Shown here piece after piece: positions 41,343 through 50,939 of a stretch of DNA of 64,000 nucleotides. The stretch lies in contig JAFAGA010000023.1 of NCBI GenBank assembly GCA_023423045.1, forward strand, positions 25,822-89,821, read 5' to 3'. The stretch is from Bacillota bacterium (lineage in GTDB: Bacteria; Bacillota; Clostridia; Lachnospirales; Lachnospiraceae). Under the pieces are notes generated by a model. That model saw only the letters and a list, made by a program, of their open reading frames with translations. It ran no database searches and had not been told where the DNA came from. How positions within the stretch are numbered: the first letter of the stretch is position 1; every line of letters starts with the position of its first letter. The translations under genes and the position numbers were made by a program.

Positions 41343-42371
41343 ATGAAAATCGTAGTATTAGCCGGCGGAACCAGCACAGAACGGGATGTATCCTTGTCCA
41401 CCGGAAGCATGATTTATAAGGCCTTAAAGGAAAAGGGGCATAACACGGTTCTGCTTGATGTATACTTAGGCTATGAGGGCGAAACTGCCGGCATATTTGA
41501 TATAGATAAGGACTGGGCATTTAATTTTGCGGCCATCCAGGAAAGTAATCCCGATATCGCCCAGATTAAAGCGCTCCGAAAGGGAGCGGATACCGGCTTC
41601 TTCGGCCCGGGCGTAATTGATATCTGCCGCAACGCAGATATCGTATTCCTGGCATTGCACGGGGAGAACGGCGAGGATGGCAGGCTTCAGGCGGCTTTTG
41701 ACTTAATGGAAATTCGTTACACCGGAACCGACTATGCCAGCAGTGCTCTGGCCATGGATAAATCCATTACCAAAGAGATCTTTTCCTTTTATAATATTCC
41801 CACACCAAAAGGAATTCATGTAAAAAAAGGTGAGAGCTTTCAATGGAATCTCTATCCCTGTGTCGTAAAGGTTTGCACCGGCGGCTCCAGTGTGGGTGTA
41901 TCCATTGCAGGTTCCGCAGAGGAGATGGATGTCGCTTTGTCAAACGCATTCTCCTATGGAAGCGAGGTTGTCATAGAGCAATATATCAAAGGCCGCGAAT
42001 TCTCCGTAGGCGTGATTGACGGTATGGCTCTTCCGGTGATTGAAATTGCTCCTCTGATTGGTTTTTATGATTATAAGAATAAATATCAGGCCGGCAGCGC
42101 CATTGAGACCTGCCCCGCCGAGTTAAACCAGGAGCTCACACAGCGTATGCAAAAGATTGCCATAGAGGTATTTGGAGCCCTCCGGCTGAAAACCTATGCC
42201 CGAATGGATTTTATGCTCAGCGAGCAGGATGAAATCTTTTGTCTGGAGGCCAATACCCTTCCCGGCATGACTCCCACCTCCCTGCTTCCCCAGGAAGCCA
42301 AGGTAATTGGGATAGACTTCCCCGGTTTATGCGAGAAGATTATTGAAATATCATTAAAGAAGTACCAGTAA
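41343..42371 (+). CDS. ddl: D-alanine--D-alanine ligase
   Basis: ATP-grasp enzyme that joins two D-alanines for peptidoglycan. 342 aa from MKIVVLAGGTSTERDVSLSTG, with the N-terminal glycine-rich loop. ALHGENGEDGRLQ, YTGTDYASSALAMDKSITKE, the ATP-binding VVKVCTGGSSVGVSIA and the metal-binding end CLEANTLPGMTPTSLLP are present. The last motif is typical of D-Ala-D-Ala rather than D-Ala-D-Lac ligases, though residue-level specificity was not checked. GGAGG lies 7 nt before the ATG. murF follows 28 nt later. Confidence 0.95.
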   Translation: MKIVVLAGGTSTERDVSLSTGSMIYKALKEKGHNTVLLDVYLGYEGETAGIFDIDKDWAFNFAAIQESNPDIAQIKALRKGADTGFFGPGVIDICRNADIVFLALHGENGEDGRLQAAFDLMEIRYTGTDYASSALAMDKSITKEIFSFYNIPTPKGIHVKKGESFQWNLYPCVVKVCTGGSSVGVSIAGSAEEMDVALSNAFSYGSEVVIEQYIKGREFSVGVIDGMALPVIEIAPLIGFYDYKNKYQAGSAIETCPAELNQELTQRMQKIAIEVFGALRLKTYARMDFMLSEQDEIFCLEANTLPGMTPTSLLPQEAKVIGIDFPGLCEKIIEISLKKYQ

Positions 42372-42399
42372 TGCAGATCGATGTTTGGAGGATAATAAT

Positions 42400-43776
42400 T
42401 TGAAGAATATGACATTGGCCCAGATAGCATATGCCTGCAACGGGAAGCTGTATGGCGAAGATCCCGGGTATGAAGTCGCCGGGGTCGCCATGGATTCAAG
42501 AAAAGTGGAGAAGGATTATCTTTTTATCGCATCCGTGGGCGAGCGGGTAGACGGACACAGCTTTATTCCGGAGGTATTTGAGAAAGGAGCCATGGCTGTC
42601 CTCTGCGAAAAAGCCCCTGCTTCCCCGGGTGGTCCCTATATACTCGTTGATAATAGCTTCGAAGCCTTGAAGAGCATTGCCAAATGGTATCGCATGCAGC
42701 TCGGAATTAAGGTGGTAGGCATCACCGGCAGCGTGGGCAAAACCAGTACCAAGGAGTTCATCAGCAGTGTTCTGTCGCAAAAGTATCGGGTATTAAAAAC
42801 AGAAGGCAATTATAATAACGAAATCGGTCTGCCCCTTACCATCCTGAATATCCGGGAACCGCATGAGATAGCGGTACTGGAGATGGGAATCAGTGATTTT
42901 GGCGAAATGCGCCGACTCAGCGAAATTGCCAAGCCGGACATCTGTGTTATTACCAATATAGGCCAATGCCATCTTGAGAACCTGGGTTCCAGAGAGGGTG
43001 TTCTCAAAGCCAAGACGGAAATCTTTGATTTTATGAGTGAGAACGGCAGGATATGTATTAACGGCGATGATGATATGCTGGACACCATCTCTGAGGTAAA
43101 GGGCCGGCGTCCGATCCGCTTCGGATTAGGCACCAAGAATGATATTACCGCTTCCGGGATTACCTCAAAGGGTTTACGGGGCAGCCATTGTACATTTCAT
43201 ATCGGCTATAAGACTTTTTCCGCAGAGATTCCTCTGCCTGGCAGCCATATGATACTCAACGCTCTGGCAGCAACTGCAGTCGGCACCCTGCTGGATTTAT
43301 CCATTCCTGAAATCTATGCAGGCATCGCCTCCATAAAGCCTATCGGCGGCAGAAGCAATATTCTTTCGCTGGAGCGCTGGACAATTATCGATGACTGCTA
43401 TAATGCCAACCCGGTTTCCATGAAGGCGGCTTTGGAGCTTCTTGGTACGGCGGATACCAGGAAAGTAGCAATCCTGGGAGATATGGGAGAATTGGGTGAA
43501 AACGAAAAAGAACTGCATTGGGAAGTCGGAGCATATGCCGTTCCTCCCCGGACAGATCTTCTAATCTGTGTCGGTGCCCTTTCTCTTCAGATGTATGAGG
43601 GAGCGAAAAGCCGGCTTGAAAAACTTCAGACCGGATCTGTCGACGATATCCTGTATTATGCAACCCGGGAGGAACTGATGAAGGCCCTGCCTGGCCTGTT
43701 AAAGCAAGGTGACACCCTTTTAATCAAGGCTTCTCGTTTCATGGGTTTTGAAGAGGTAGTAAAATCACTTTTATAA
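42400..43776 (+). CDS. murF: UDP-N-acetylmuramoyl-tripeptide--D-alanyl-D-alanine ligase
   Basis: Adds the D-Ala-D-Ala made by Ddl to the cell-wall precursor. 458 aa from a TTG start (42400), preceded at 8 nt by GGAGG; a TTG at 42385 lies inside that site. The Mur ligase motifs are GITGSVGKTSTKEF (P-loop), NYNNEIGLPLT, EMGISDFGEM, DDCYNANPVSMKAAL and ILGDMGELG. It follows ddl in one operon and ends at a hairpin terminator. Confidence 0.95.
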   Translation: MKNMTLAQIAYACNGKLYGEDPGYEVAGVAMDSRKVEKDYLFIASVGERVDGHSFIPEVFEKGAMAVLCEKAPASPGGPYILVDNSFEALKSIAKWYRMQLGIKVVGITGSVGKTSTKEFISSVLSQKYRVLKTEGNYNNEIGLPLTILNIREPHEIAVLEMGISDFGEMRRLSEIAKPDICVITNIGQCHLENLGSREGVLKAKTEIFDFMSENGRICINGDDDMLDTISEVKGRRPIRFGLGTKNDITASGITSKGLRGSHCTFHIGYKTFSAEIPLPGSHMILNALAATAVGTLLDLSIPEIYAGIASIKPIGGRSNILSLERWTIIDDCYNANPVSMKAALELLGTADTRKVAILGDMGELGENEKELHWEVGAYAVPPRTDLLICVGALSLQMYEGAKSRLEKLQTGSVDDILYYATREELMKALPGLLKQGDTLLIKASRFMGFEEVVKSLL

Positions 43777-43801
43777 AATTTTATTAAATTTTTTTGAAAT
43801 C

Positions 43802-43836
43802 AAGGGGGATGCAGCCGCATCCTCCCTTTCTTTTTC
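43802..43836 (+). terminator. Terminator of ddl-murF
   Basis: Stem AAGGGGGATGC / GCATCCTCCCTT (one bulge) with loop AGCC, followed by TCTTTTTCT. Confidence 0.8.
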
Positions 43837-43928
43837 TCCGGCATAATACCGCTTTATAGCGCCGTATTGGACTACTTTCCCCTCTTTTGACATATACATG
43901 TAAAAATTGCAATGTAGGATTTGGTCAA

Positions 43929-45248
43929 ATGGATTATCTTAAAAATATCAACAATTTTCTCTGGGGCATCCCGTTACCGACGCTTCTTTTTGGCGCCCAT
44001 ATCTACTATACAATACATTTAAAAGGGGTCCAAAGACATATCGGCAAGGCAGTCCGGCTCTCCTTTCTGCCCGATCGCGGGGCCGAAGGAGATTTAAGCG
44101 GCTTTGCCGCTCTCTCCGCTACCCTGGCGGCCACCATCGGAACCGGGAATATTATCGGCATCTCCACAGCAATTGCTCTTGGAGGCCCCGGTGCCATCTT
44201 CTGGTGCTGGCTCACCGGCCTCCTGGGCATGGCTACCACCTATGCCGAATGCTTTCTCGGTGTCCTGTACCGCAGAAAAACCTCCGACGGCACCTTTCTC
44301 GGAGGACCTATGTATGTATTGGAGCAGGGTCTGGGGCAAAAATGGATGGCCGTATTATTCTGCTTCTTCACCCTGATCGCCTCTTACGGTGTCGGATGCT
44401 CCACCCAGGCCCGGGCCATTACCCAAACCCTGCATACGCTTTGGGGGCTTCCGGAATATATCGTTGGTATCGTAGTTGCCTTCATCGTTGGACTGGTCAT
44501 TGTCGGAGGAATAAAGTCCATCGGAAAAATATGCAGCAGACTGGTTCCCGCTATGGGGATTTTCTATATTCTCAGCTGTCTCGTCCTGCTGGCAATTAAT
44601 TTTCCTTATCTGCTGTCAGCAATCCGCCTGATTCTTCACAGTGCATTTCTCCCTTCCAAACTTCCGGCGGCGGTAGCCGGAGGCTTCATCGGCAGCACCA
44701 TTAAGACTGCTGCCAGATACGGCATTGCCCGTGGATTATTTACCAATGAGGCTGGGATCGGAACCGCGGCCATCGCCGCCGCAGGAGCCAAGACCTCCGG
44801 TCCATCCAGACAGGCGCTGATCTCCATGAGCGCCACCTTCTGGGATACGGTTGTGATCTGTGCGGTTACCGGGCTTGTCATTGTGACGGATCTGATCAAA
44901 AATCCCTCCTCCCTGGAGGGCTACTCCTTTACGGAGCTGACCACAGCCGCTTTCAGCGCCATTCCCTTCGGCAGTGTGGTCCTGGGCCTGTCCCTGGTAG
45001 CCTTTGCTATCGCCACATTGATCGGATGGTCCTATTTCGGTGAAAAAGCGGTAGAATATCTATTCGGAAAATCCGGAATAGGTACCTACCGCATCTGCTA
45101 TATTGTTATGATTTTTGTCGGCTCCGTTATGTCCCTGGAGCTGGTGTGGGAGCTCACCGATCTGGTGAACGCATTCATGGCATTGCCTAACCTTGCCTGC
45201 TTATTCTATCTTCGCAAAAAGGTTCTGCCGTACCGGCCCCTTCCTTGA
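43929..45248 (+). CDS. Sodium:alanine/glycine symporter, AGCS family
   Basis: Membrane transporter that imports alanine or glycine with sodium. 439 aa from MDYLKNINNFLWGIPLPTLL with about eleven hydrophobic helices. The AGCS signatures are GDLSGFAALSATLAATIGTGNIIG, FWCWLTGLLGMATTYAE and TNEAGIGTAAIAAAGAKT. The start at 43929 is set by homology and AGGAT upstream; the frame extends to 43887. It is located after the D-Ala pathway genes but has a terminator between, so a functional tie to alanine supply is only suggestive. Confidence 0.93.
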   Translation: MDYLKNINNFLWGIPLPTLLFGAHIYYTIHLKGVQRHIGKAVRLSFLPDRGAEGDLSGFAALSATLAATIGTGNIIGISTAIALGGPGAIFWCWLTGLLGMATTYAECFLGVLYRRKTSDGTFLGGPMYVLEQGLGQKWMAVLFCFFTLIASYGVGCSTQARAITQTLHTLWGLPEYIVGIVVAFIVGLVIVGGIKSIGKICSRLVPAMGIFYILSCLVLLAINFPYLLSAIRLILHSAFLPSKLPAAVAGGFIGSTIKTAARYGIARGLFTNEAGIGTAAIAAAGAKTSGPSRQALISMSATFWDTVVICAVTGLVIVTDLIKNPSSLEGYSFTELTTAAFSAIPFGSVVLGLSLVAFAIATLIGWSYFGEKAVEYLFGKSGIGTYRICYIVMIFVGSVMSLELVWELTDLVNAFMALPNLACLFYLRKKVLPYRPLP

Positions 45249-45311
45249 AGACTCCGATCCGGCCTAGTTCCATTGGTCCGGCCTGATACTGATTATCAGG
45301 CATAATACTAA

Positions 45312-45872
45312 TTACCCGGCATAATGCCGATATTGTATCAATCCTGCAATACGTGCGGCTTCTTCCGCTCCCTTCAGGCTCTTGACCAGGGAAAGGGAAA
45401 AATCAATTGCCGTTCCCATTCCCTTTGAGGTTGTGATATTACCGTCACATACCACCTCGGAATCAATGATCCGGGCACCTGTCAGAAACTCCTCATTGCC
45501 GGGATAGCAGGTTGCATTCCTTCCCCGCAGCAGGCCCTGGATTCCCAGCACTCTGGGGGCCGCACAGATTGCCGCCACCTTCATATCGACGGATACCGCT
45601 TTCTTCAGCAGCAGTTCCAGTCCCTTATGCTCAAGAAGATGGATGGTTCCCGGCATCCCTCCCGGCAATACCAAAAGTTCCGCATCGGAATAATCCATCT
45701 CCTCAAATAAAGCATCCGCTATGACAGGGATCTGATGTGCCCCCATCACCTGAAGATTGCCGGTAACAGATACCATTACCGCTTCCACATCCGCTCTGCG
45801 GAGCAAATCCACAACGGTTAATCCCTCTATTTCTTCAAAGCCGTCTGCCAAAAATATATAACTCCTTGCCAT
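45312..45872 (-). CDS. DJ-1/PfpI family protein (YajL/ThiJ-like)
   Basis: A 186-aa flavodoxin-like protein of the DJ-1 superfamily, MARSYIFLADGFEEIEGLTVVDLLRRA. The acidic residue in GFEEIE and the nucleophile Cys in AAICAAPRVLG (about residue 104) form the typical active site. LVLPGGMPGT is the conserved Gly loop. Related enzymes act as deglycases or chaperones under oxidative stress. The real substrate is unknown. AGGAAG lies before the ATG; the gene is monocistronic. Confidence 0.92.
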   Translation of the reverse strand: MARSYIFLADGFEEIEGLTVVDLLRRADVEAVMVSVTGNLQVMGAHQIPVIADALFEEMDYSDAELLVLPGGMPGTIHLLEHKGLELLLKKAVSVDMKVAAICAAPRVLGIQGLLRGRNATCYPGNEEFLTGARIIDSEVVCDGNITTSKGMGTAIDFSLSLVKSLKGAEEAARIAGLIQYRHYAG

Positions 45873-46021
45873 TCGAATACTTCCTTTCTTAATCGTATTT
45901 GGTTTTTATTATAATTATTCTCTATTCCCAAATCAATACAAAGTATTCGAAATTGTGTTGTTTCTATTGCTTATTCTAATTTTTATTATTTTATTTCTAT
46001 CACTATTTTATTTTCATCACT

Positions 46022-47836
46022 TTATTCCAACATCAGGCTCATAACACCGACATTCCTTAAGGTAAGCATCGGTTTGCAGGTGAAGGCGTTGGAATTCATT
46101 CCGATGGGGCAGACCTGCAGCAAATAATAATCCTCAAAAGGTACCTTGAATTCAAAGCATCCGCAGCAATAAATTGTCTCACAGTGAAGCATTTCTTTTC
46201 CTGGTCCGCATACTCTGTAAAGCTTTACTTCCCAGCTGTGATTATGACAGCAGCTGCAGCCCCAGATGCATCCAAAGATAACTCCCTCGGTTATCTTACA
46301 ATTGCACACACATTCGGACTCAGGTAAGGTAACTGGAACAGGGAATGGAACTGGCTCGATAATAATCCTCGTCTCCTGGGGAGGGCATTCTTCACAGACC
46401 GGACATTCCGGACAGATAGGGCATGGCCGCGGTTCTGGACAGGGGCGCGGTTCCGGACAGGGGCGTGGTTCCGGACATGGCTGTGGTTCCGGACAAGTAG
46501 GACATGGCCGCGGTGCTACAGGCGGAGGGCATTCTTCACAAGGCGGGCACACCGGCATCGGTTGGGGAACAGGCTGCGGGACGGGCTGCGGCCTCGGGAC
46601 AGGCTGTGGCTGCGGAGCCGGCTGTGGTCTCGGGACAGGCTGTGGCTGCGGGGCCGGTTGCGGTCTCGGGACAGGCTGCGGCTGCGGAGCCGGCTGTGGT
46701 CTCGGGACAGGCTGCGGCTGCGGGGCCGGCTGCGGTCTCGGGACAGGTTGCGGCTGCGGGACAGGTTGCGGTTGCGGGACGGGCTGCGGCTGTGGTGGCG
46801 CAGGTGCAACTTCACCGCATACCACTCCTCCGACAAACGGGTAAAGATGGAACTCAAATCCGCTGGCCGGATTAACGGCAAACCCTCCCAGAGCGGCATT
46901 ACCGCTGACCGTTCCGCCGGTCTGGTGCGCATGGAACATTGCCTGCGGAGCTAAAATACTGCCCCAAACCGCTGCCGGAACCTCCATATAGATATTCCTT
47001 GCATCTTCAAACACATATAAGGTACGGTTAGCAAGCCTCTGGTCTCCCCACAGGCCATACTGCATATGAGCGTTGTTTCCCGTGCGCAGTATTACAATCG
47101 CACGGCTTCCTTCCGGTATCTCAAAGCGTATTTCTTTATCCAATATTCCGTTAGGCCGTACATCAATAAGAAATACATTCTGTCTGGGATCCGTTCCCCG
47201 GAGTATCCATTCATGATAATGCTGTACTGCCGTTCCGTTAGGCTGCAGATTAACGATACAGGAGTGGAAATCCCGAATACTCTCTGCCGCTTCACTGAAA
47301 AAGTTGCGGACATTGGCATTGATTCTGGCGGCTGGAATATACCTGGGAACATCATAGCTGGAAACCACATAATGATTATCCCGATCGCTCACCCTCCAAT
47401 AACGGCTTCCGTTATTGGCCTGATATAAATCCGTAAGCTCCTGTACCTGGCTGCTGCTGCCATCCTTTCCTATCATATAGGTACTTCCGTTGGCGGCCCT
47501 GAAATTTCCTCCTCCAACGACATGGCCAATGACTACCAATGGCCCCTGCATTGCAACATCACCACCAACCAGAAATCTTACGAGGTCAGGGCTGTATCCC
47601 GTTCCGGCCAGCTTTCTATCCGTACCGTATCCAAGGCTAAGACCTCTGGAGCTTACAAAATTTCCTCCGACAGCCATGGCCCCCTGTGTATCCACAATAT
47701 TGTTGGCATCTCCGAATACAATTGCATTAAAATAGGAGGCCGTTCCGAAGGGTTGACCCACAACGTCATACCAGATCATATCGTTGTATGGGATTCCTGC
47801 CTGAACTTGTGCCTCCCTCCTGTAATTACTATTCAT
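46022..47836 (-). CDS. Choice-of-anchor A family protein with Pro-rich repeat and Cys-rich C-terminus
   Basis: A 604-aa protein. Residues ~25-335 form a choice-of-anchor A domain (FNAIVFGDANNIVDTQGAMAVGGNF, GGDVAMQGPLVVIGHVVGGG, VWGSILAPQAMFHAHQTGGTVSGN). Residues 345-428 are Pro/Gln repeats built on a 12-residue unit QPQPVPRPQPAP. Residues ~430-485 are CPxC/CPEPRP units rich in Cys, and ~500-604 a compact Cys-rich beta domain (CNCKITEGVIFGCIWGCSCCHNH). It begins MNSNYRREAQVQAGIPYNDM and has no signal peptide, LPxTG or TM anchor, unlike most family members. Cytoplasmic synthesis plus many Cys would suit a spore-coat or exosporium protein; this is inference. AAGGAGG precedes the ATG. Confidence 0.85.
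   Translation of the reverse strand: MNSNYRREAQVQAGIPYNDMIWYDVVGQPFGTASYFNAIVFGDANNIVDTQGAMAVGGNFVSSRGLSLGYGTDRKLAGTGYSPDLVRFLVGGDVAMQGPLVVIGHVVGGGNFRAANGSTYMIGKDGSSSQVQELTDLYQANNGSRYWRVSDRDNHYVVSSYDVPRYIPAARINANVRNFFSEAAESIRDFHSCIVNLQPNGTAVQHYHEWILRGTDPRQNVFLIDVRPNGILDKEIRFEIPEGSRAIVILRTGNNAHMQYGLWGDQRLANRTLYVFEDARNIYMEVPAAVWGSILAPQAMFHAHQTGGTVSGNAALGGFAVNPASGFEFHLYPFVGGVVCGEVAPAPPQPQPVPQPQPVPQPQPVPRPQPAPQPQPVPRPQPAPQPQPVPRPQPAPQPQPVPRPQPAPQPQPVPRPQPVPQPVPQPMPVCPPCEECPPPVAPRPCPTCPEPQPCPEPRPCPEPRPCPEPRPCPICPECPVCEECPPQETRIIIEPVPFPVPVTLPESECVCNCKITEGVIFGCIWGCSCCHNHSWEVKLYRVCGPGKEMLHCETIYCCGCFEFKVPFEDYYLLQVCPIGMNSNAFTCKPMLTLRNVGVMSLMLE
46553..46804 (-). repeat. Pro/Gln-rich repeat tract (36-bp unit) in the choice-of-anchor A gene
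   Basis: Five near-identical 36-bp units encoding QPQPVPRPQPAP, flanked by shorter QPQPVP units. The DNA copies are very similar, implying recent expansion. A second short repeat (CPEPRP, 18 bp) follows at about 46427-46490. Confidence 0.85.
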
Positions 47837-48092
47837 GGTAACCTCCTTATATACAGAGAATTGCTGTAATCTAATCTCACTACAGTTTATTCAGAAGCCG
47901 GGCATTCGTGCCATTTTCCCATGAATATTGTGCTATTATCCCCACGCTTGTCTTAAAAGTTTCTGTGCTGCAGGATGAACTGTAACATTTTTGTCTATAG
48001 CTTTCAATCGATTTTTATGCTAAAATAAAGTAGCTGTTAATTTACCCCTGCCTCATCGGGCTGGAGAAAAAGAAAAGGAACGGAAGAAGAAC

Positions 48093-49040
48093 TTGAATAA
48101 TATAATATTATCCTTTAACGTTGTCTATCCTCTGATCTTGCAAATGTCAATCGGCTATATCCTCCGCAGAAAGAACATCACTGACGGTCACTCATTGAAT
48201 ATAATGAACAAATTGGTCTTTCGTGTGTTTCTTCCCATGCTGCTTTTTTTGAATATCTATTCTCTTGATCCGGAAGAAGCCCTTAAGCAGGAGAACCGCA
48301 TTCTTCTGATGATTACCTATGCCAGTGTTCTGCTGATAACCGTTCTGATTCATTTCCTCTACCCGCTTTTCGTTAAGGACAGAAAAAAGTGCAGTGTCAT
48401 GATACAGGGGACCTTCCGGAGCAACCTGATTCTCTTTGGCATTCCGATTGCCGCTTCCATCTACGGTGAAGATCGTATCGGAACCGTATCCCTGCTCGCC
48501 GCCTTTACCGTGCCTCTATTTAACGCATTGGCTGTTATCGTTCTGGAATATTACCGCAGCAATACCGTCCAATACAGGCATATATTACTCAGTATCTTCA
48601 AAAATCCTTTGATTATAGCCGCTATTCTAGCCTTCGCCTTTTTAATTCTGGGCATAAAAATACCGGCCCCATTGCTGGAACCGGTGTCGGCAATGTCCAA
48701 AGTAGCAACACCTCTTGCCTTTGTCGTACTCGGGGGCACTTTTCAATTTAGCAGACTCTCAGGCAATTTAAGGTATCTGGTACCCACAGTTCTTGGCAAG
48801 CTGGTCCTGTTTCCTCTGGCAGTTCTGGCCGTAGCGATTGGGCTGGGCTACCGCGGCGAAGCCATCGTCGCATTAATCGGAGCGATTGCCGCACCTGCCG
48901 CCGTATCCTCTTACACAATGGCGGCCGAGATGGATGCCGATGCCGAATTGGCAGGCCAGGTGGTCGTCTTTACTTCTATTATCAGTATCCTCACCTTATT
49001 TTTATGGGTATTTACCTTAAAGACCTTGAATTACATATAA
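48093..49040 (+). CDS. AEC family transporter (auxin-efflux-carrier type permease)
   Basis: A 315-aa membrane protein with about ten helices. The N-terminal MNNIILSFNVVYPLILQMSIGYILRR and the conserved NKLVFRVFLPMLLFLNIY place it in the AEC family, along with GTFRSNLILFGIPIA, AFTVPLFNALAVI and the C-terminal repeat IAAPAAVSSYTMAAEMDADAELAG. Bacterial members export or import small organic acids such as malate. The start is a TTG at 48093 with AGGAA upstream; no ATG is available nearby. It diverges from the choice-of-anchor A gene (256-nt gap). Confidence 0.9.
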   Translation: MNNIILSFNVVYPLILQMSIGYILRRKNITDGHSLNIMNKLVFRVFLPMLLFLNIYSLDPEEALKQENRILLMITYASVLLITVLIHFLYPLFVKDRKKCSVMIQGTFRSNLILFGIPIAASIYGEDRIGTVSLLAAFTVPLFNALAVIVLEYYRSNTVQYRHILLSIFKNPLIIAAILAFAFLILGIKIPAPLLEPVSAMSKVATPLAFVVLGGTFQFSRLSGNLRYLVPTVLGKLVLFPLAVLAVAIGLGYRGEAIVALIGAIAAPAAVSSYTMAAEMDADAELAGQVVVFTSIISILTLFLWVFTLKTLNYI

Positions 49041-49128
49041 TTCAAACTTATATACCACTTTCCCAAAGGAAGGTACGTATTTACAGTAACTGAACCTTCT
49101 TTCATTTATAATAAAGCGCGTTCGGGCA

Positions 49129-50637
49129 TCAACGTAATTCCCGTTTTTTCATCTCCTTATCACGGTACATGTCTTTATCCGCTATTTCGATAATTTGTTC
49201 CAGGTCAAGGTTTTCACCCGGCACGCCGGAGAATATCCCCAAGCTCGCATCAATCCAATAGGGCTTGCATTGATTTTGGTTCAGGGCTGTGAAGCACCGC
49301 CTGATCCGATCGCAGGTATTCCTAACCTCCTGTTCGTCGTTATGATCAAAAAAGATAATAAATTCATCTCCCCCATAGCGGAAGATGATATCATTCGGAT
49401 GAAGTTCCCTGCTTATAGTACTGCAAACTTCAATAATTAAAGCATCCCCTTCCAAATGGCCAAAGGTATCGTTCACCATCTTCAAATGATCCACATCAAA
49501 AAAGCAAAGATTAAATTTCTTATTAGTATGCCTGGCGGTTTGAAGCCTCCTTTGAATCAGCTCCAATCCCGCCCTTCTGTTTAAAACACCGGTCAGAGGG
49601 TCCGTTGAGGCATAGAGTGACAATTCCTGTTCAATCCTCTTTATTTCACTGATATCCGCAACACCGCTTAAAATTGACTTCTCACCAAAATAATCAATCA
49701 GCTCATAATTAACAACCGTATACTTAATTTGTCCACGCATTGTCTTCTGTTCTGTCATATAGTCCACAATTCTACCGTCCAACTCCAACATTCTGCGGAT
49801 ATTATTAAAATCCTGGTGATTTTTATATAGATTCTCGTGGCTTAATAAATCAGGCAATTCCTCCGGAAGTTCAAAAAAAAGAATAGCCTTATCATTAGCG
49901 TACAGGATTCTCCCGTCCTCAAACCTCGATATCAGCAGCGGAAAAGGATTAATCTCAAATAATTTGATGAAGGTCCGTTTATCTTCCTTTAGCATCTCCT
50001 CATTCAGAAAATTTGTTATATTATAGCGGTATAATATCAGATATAAAACGACCGCCACCAATACTGTGGTCGTTGAATTCCCTTGTTTAATTATGAGTGA
50101 ATCGTCTTTACAGTAATAGGAGAGACCAATGAGAAAGAAAATATGGTTTATTGCATAGATAGGAAGTACCCACTTGGGATAGAGCGGAACGAGCAATGCC
50201 AATACCAGGATAGTCATAATGTATGCATTGATATTCCCGGTAAATCTTTGGCTGTTTACACATAAAACGGATGCGACTAAAGCCGTTATAAATACTTCAG
50301 AAAGAAGCAAGGCCTTTCCCCAGAGAGATGCCTGACAATTTTTATTCTCTAACAGATAACTGAGTATAAGATAGATGCTCGAACCCACCAGGATAATAAC
50401 ATGTATTATGAAGAGATTTCTGCGATAGATAAGGTCAATTACAGAATTACGCTGCAGCATATAATCCAAATAAAAATTATAAAAACTCAGAAAAATTATC
50501 AACCAGTTAAAAATTTTTCCTCTTTGCAGGCCCAGCAGAAGATATTTACGTTCAAATTCCCGGCTGTTCTTAAAATTCGTATTCCAGTATATGCTTTTCG
50601 AAATTTTATCTAAAATTTGAGAATCATTCCTTGCCAA
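49129..50637 (-). CDS. Membrane diguanylate cyclase (GGDEF domain)
   Basis: A 502-aa sensor-cyclase that would make cyclic di-GMP. The N-terminus has about six TM helices (~40-210). A PAS-like segment follows (~225-330; ERDGRILYAND-type FEDGRILYANDKAILFFELPE), then the GGDEF domain (~345-500) with DPLTGVLNRRAGLE, FFDVDHLKMVNDTFGHLEGD and an intact active site RYGGDEFIIFF. No EAL domain. An RxxD inhibitory site is not obvious five residues before GGDEF. It is monocistronic, upstream of a tRNA array transcribed the same way. Confidence 0.93.
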   Translation of the reverse strand: MARNDSQILDKISKSIYWNTNFKNSREFERKYLLLGLQRGKIFNWLIIFLSFYNFYLDYMLQRNSVIDLIYRRNLFIIHVIILVGSSIYLILSYLLENKNCQASLWGKALLLSEVFITALVASVLCVNSQRFTGNINAYIMTILVLALLVPLYPKWVLPIYAINHIFFLIGLSYYCKDDSLIIKQGNSTTTVLVAVVLYLILYRYNITNFLNEEMLKEDKRTFIKLFEINPFPLLISRFEDGRILYANDKAILFFELPEELPDLLSHENLYKNHQDFNNIRRMLELDGRIVDYMTEQKTMRGQIKYTVVNYELIDYFGEKSILSGVADISEIKRIEQELSLYASTDPLTGVLNRRAGLELIQRRLQTARHTNKKFNLCFFDVDHLKMVNDTFGHLEGDALIIEVCSTISRELHPNDIIFRYGGDEFIIFFDHNDEQEVRNTCDRIRRCFTALNQNQCKPYWIDASLGIFSGVPGENLDLEQIIEIADKDMYRDKEMKKRELR

Positions 50638-50755
50638 GAATTTTCGCCTCTTTCTGTTATTATATAATGGAATGCCATGGTTGCGGCAAACTCCTATGGT
50701 ACATGGCTGTGCCAGGATACATACTCACTTCGCTCGATGCAGTATAAACAACAAA

Positions 50756-50813
50756 AAGCGGCAAACCGCTTCTCTTATGTTAAGAAAAAGAAGTCGTTTA
50801 AACATCGACTTCT
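50756..50813 (-). terminator. Two tandem terminators of the first tRNA array
   Basis: First AGAAGTCG / CGACTTCT followed by TTTTTC (50785-50813), then AAGCGG / CCGCTT with a 4-nt loop followed by TTTG (50756-50771). Confidence 0.85.
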
Positions 50814-50830
50814 TGCATAAAATACTATAC

Positions 50831-50910
50831 TGCGGATGAAGGGACTTGAACCCCCACTCTCTCGAACCAGAACCTAAATCTGGCGCGTCTGCCAATTCCG
50901 CCACATCCGC
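50831..50910 (-). tRNA. tRNA-Leu (anticodon TAG)
   Basis: Acceptor GCGGATG / CATCCGC, D-arm GGCGGAATTGGCAGAC, anticodon stem CCAGA / TCTGG with TAG, variable arm and T-arm GGGGTTCAAGTCCC. Last gene of the seven-tRNA array; CCA is not encoded. Confidence 0.95.
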
Positions 50911-50939
50911 AAATTTACTATGGTAATCTTTCACCACAA

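Noticed and set aside
46266..46954. Long overlapping plus-strand reading frames (Gly/Cys- and Ala/Val-rich) opposite the choice-of-anchor A gene
   Set aside because: They are the mirror of the Pro-rich 36-bp repeat, which lacks stop codons in several frames; they have no ribosome site and no sensible protein composition.
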